This document shows, one piece after another, positions 61,901 to 64,000 of a DNA stretch of 64,000 bases (its first letter is position 1; each line of letters opens with the position of its first letter). Origin of the DNA: Crotophaga sulcirostris (lineage: Eukaryota > Chordata > Aves > Cuculiformes > Crotophagidae); NCBI GenBank assembly GCA_013397455.1, contig VYZB01000326.1, positions 858,677-922,676 of the forward strand, read 5' to 3'. A program made the position numbers and the translations under genes. The notes under the pieces are model-generated. The model searched no databases, had not been told where the DNA came from, and saw only the letters and a program-made list of their open reading frames with translations.

Positions 61901-64000
61901 CATTGAGACTGATTACAAGTGACCACCAGGCTTTTATGAGGGCCATTTCTTGCAAGTTCTTCTAACTCTGTTTCCCAGAGGTCTGGCTTGTTTTCCTTGT
62001 AGGGTTTCCTCTCTTGAGCTGGTTCTCCCAAGGTTTCAACTGTTGCTGAACTACGACGGGAAAGAAAAGTCCATGTGAGCTCAGATCTACCCTGGGCTGT
62101 GGTCTTGCAGGGACCCTGACTCTTGGGTGCTGTGATGAGGAACCAGGAGTGATATCAGAGGAGAAAAGAGGTGCTCGGGCAACGCACAGGACAGGTTTTG
62201 AATACATACACTAAAATTGGGCTGGATGGTCCTGAGGAGGCTGTAGCAGCAAGGGGTTGTCTTGGATTTGAGGCACTGGATCTTGCCAGGCATTGCTGAC
62301 CTTCAAGAGCTGAGCAAGGCTACAGAGGCACAATAGTCTTCATCCAATCAGCAGCTGGTCTGGAGCATCTCTAGTCTTGTTGCAGCCAGGATTTTGTCAA
62401 TGAGTTCAGTCTGTTAGGGTTTGGATAAAGGGTTTGGCTGGATCCTCTTCTAAAGAGCAAATGACTAGACAGAGGTGGCCCTGCTTGCCCGTGGAAACGA
62501 TCTGGGCAAGGTATGGCAGTGGCACGTGGAGGAAGCTGATGCCACGCCGCGGGGTAGGTACAGGCAACGTGTTGATGTGAACAATGCAGGCAGCTGGAGC
62601 CTGCAGGGGTGGGGGTTATTGCAGATCTTGTTCCTGTCCATTCAGGGCACCTTTGATGTGAGATGCAAGGGAGCAGGATGTGTCTCCCTCACCCCTGAAG
62701 CACTTCCAAGCAGGGCCTTTGGTCTCCAGGGTGACTGTCACATTGCTGTGACCTCCCCTCTGTCCTTTCCTGGCTCTCCACTCTCAGGTTTCGTGTCCCC
62801 CCCCATCCTTGTTTCTCTGTGTGTGTTGAGGATAACAGTTCAACAGTGTGCCTGGTTTCATTAGCCCCTCCTGCCAGGGGCTCCCTCAGCTTCCAGCCCT
62901 AACAAGTGAGAACTTCTTGGACCAATATCCATGGCCTGTGATTAACAAAGGTCCTGGGTTGTGAGTTTAATGGGGCAGCAAAGGGTCCTTGCAGCCGAGC
63001 CTGGGGTCCCTCCAGCAGCCCAGACCTCTGTGCCAGTCCAAAGGCTGCTGCAGCGTGCTCCTGCGGCACGTCTCCCATCCCTCCTTCAGCAGGGATGTGG
63101 CACAGAGCCTGACCAGGGTGGGTTTGGGTGGGCTTCTGCTGGGGGTTACCCCTGTGCACATTCCCAGGCTACCCTTGCATTCTTACTGCCCTCTTGGCTC
63201 TGGGGCTCTGTTGATGCCAGGCCAGGTCTCGTGGGCACTTGTGCAACTGCTGGTGTGAATTAAGGAGCTCACAGCTTCAGGGAGCTCCTTGCTGCATGTT
63301 TTTTTTACGGGTTTTTTCTCTTCTTTCTCTATTGATCTCTGTGCCAACAGAACTGGCAAAGACAAAGATGCTTGGCAGCCTTTGTGATCCTCTTGACTTG
63401 AAAGCGCCACCGGCGTTTAGTGTTGCCTGACCCTCTTAAATGTCCCTGAGTAAACCTGCCTGCTCGGGCAGCCAAGCACTTGCAGCCCTCAGGGTGTTGG
63501 GAATATGCTGTCCATGGACAAGCAATTCTGCCCAACCCTGGCTGTCTGGAGCCCCCCAGGAGCTGTGTCCGACAGCCAGGACGGTGAGCCAGACCTCTCC
63601 TCGGTGCCAGATTGCACCAGGGGTGGCACAAAGCCAGGCTGTACCCGTGTCACCCAGCACAGGGGGTATCCTGGGGCAGGACGTGGCTGTGCGTGGGCAG
63701 GCAGTGCTGCCAAGGCTCCCTGTTTCCTCCCTGAGTTATCTCTGAAAAAGACATTAAAGCCAACGGTCAGCTCATGCTCTTGAAGCACCAGGAGAAGCTG
63801 GGAAGGTTTATGCTAAAACTGTTCCCAGCGTGGCTGCTCCCACTTTCTTTTGGCTTTGTAGATGGCAGGTAGCTTCCCACTCCAGGCTTGGACAGCACCT
63901 TGGAGTTTTGCTGGCAAGAACAAGCTGCCAGTGCTGCAATGTCAGTGCAGCTGGAGGGGCTAAATCCATGCCTTGCTCTGGCTTGTTACCTGGGGGGTTG
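58933..64000. other. Probable SNX19 intron or 3' region; no exon recognised
   Basis: SNX19 needs at least one more exon entered in phase 2 and encoding the rest of nexin-C. I searched by eye for an acceptor followed by such a segment and found none. Open frames here are short and overlap on both strands. The 29-bp duplication at 60515 is the only repeat. Simplest reading: a long intron whose next exon lies beyond 64000. Confidence 0.5.
60515..60571. repeat. 29-bp tandem duplication
   Basis: Two copies of ACAGAAAACCACCAAGAAC followed by A/G AGGTCCAG, period 29 bp, one mismatch. Non-coding as far as can be seen. Confidence 0.88.

Noticed and set aside
1..64000. CRISPR arrays, bacterial operons, rRNA and tRNA genes
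   Set aside because: No regularly spaced repeats, no operon structure and no cloverleaf or rRNA segment recognised; the sequence is a vertebrate genome.

Overview
The window is vertebrate nuclear DNA, almost certainly from a bird. Two things show this. First, at least fifteen copies of the avian LINE family CR1 (chicken repeat 1) are scattered through it, several with the characteristic 8-bp-repeat 3' end. Second, there is a split gene with GT-AG introns whose product is recognisable as sorting nexin 19 (SNX19). I cannot place the species within birds. One assembly gap of 664 N lies at 49315-49978.

Positions 1 to about 50100 hold no protein-coding gene I can support. The open frames there are short, overlap on both strands, lack recognisable domains, and often turn out to be translated CR1. 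The stretch consists of unique sequence with CR1 fragments in both orientations, one probable solo LTR of an old endogenous retrovirus on the minus strand (about 22500-23235), a few small tandem duplications, homopolymer runs, and several AT-rich islands that look like candidate conserved non-coding elements. From known vertebrate synteny (SNX19 next to NTM/OPCML and ADAMTS15/ADAMTS8), this is probably the intergenic side of SNX19 facing NTM. That is inference, because no neighbouring gene is visible.

Positions 50100 to 50480 are a CpG island with two adjacent ETS-type sites and no TATA box, the likely SNX19 promoter. A degenerate GC-rich minisatellite with a 79-bp higher-order period follows, up to the start codon at 51062. 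Eight coding exons of SNX19 run on the plus strand from 51062 to 58932. They encode about 813 residues: two N-terminal hydrophobic segments, a PXA domain, an acidic/proline-rich linker, the PX phosphoinositide-binding domain, and the beginning of the nexin-C region. All seven internal splice junctions keep the frame. The last part of nexin-C and the stop codon were not found in 58933-64000 and should lie beyond the right edge.

No previously undescribed biological system is evident. The observations most worth checking are structural: a CR1 insertion caught in one half of a tandem duplication whose other half preserves the empty site; a 92-bp insertion in an older CR1 flanked by a perfect 8-bp duplication; the SNX19 leader minisatellite; and a CR1 that ends about 45 bp from an SNX19 splice acceptor.
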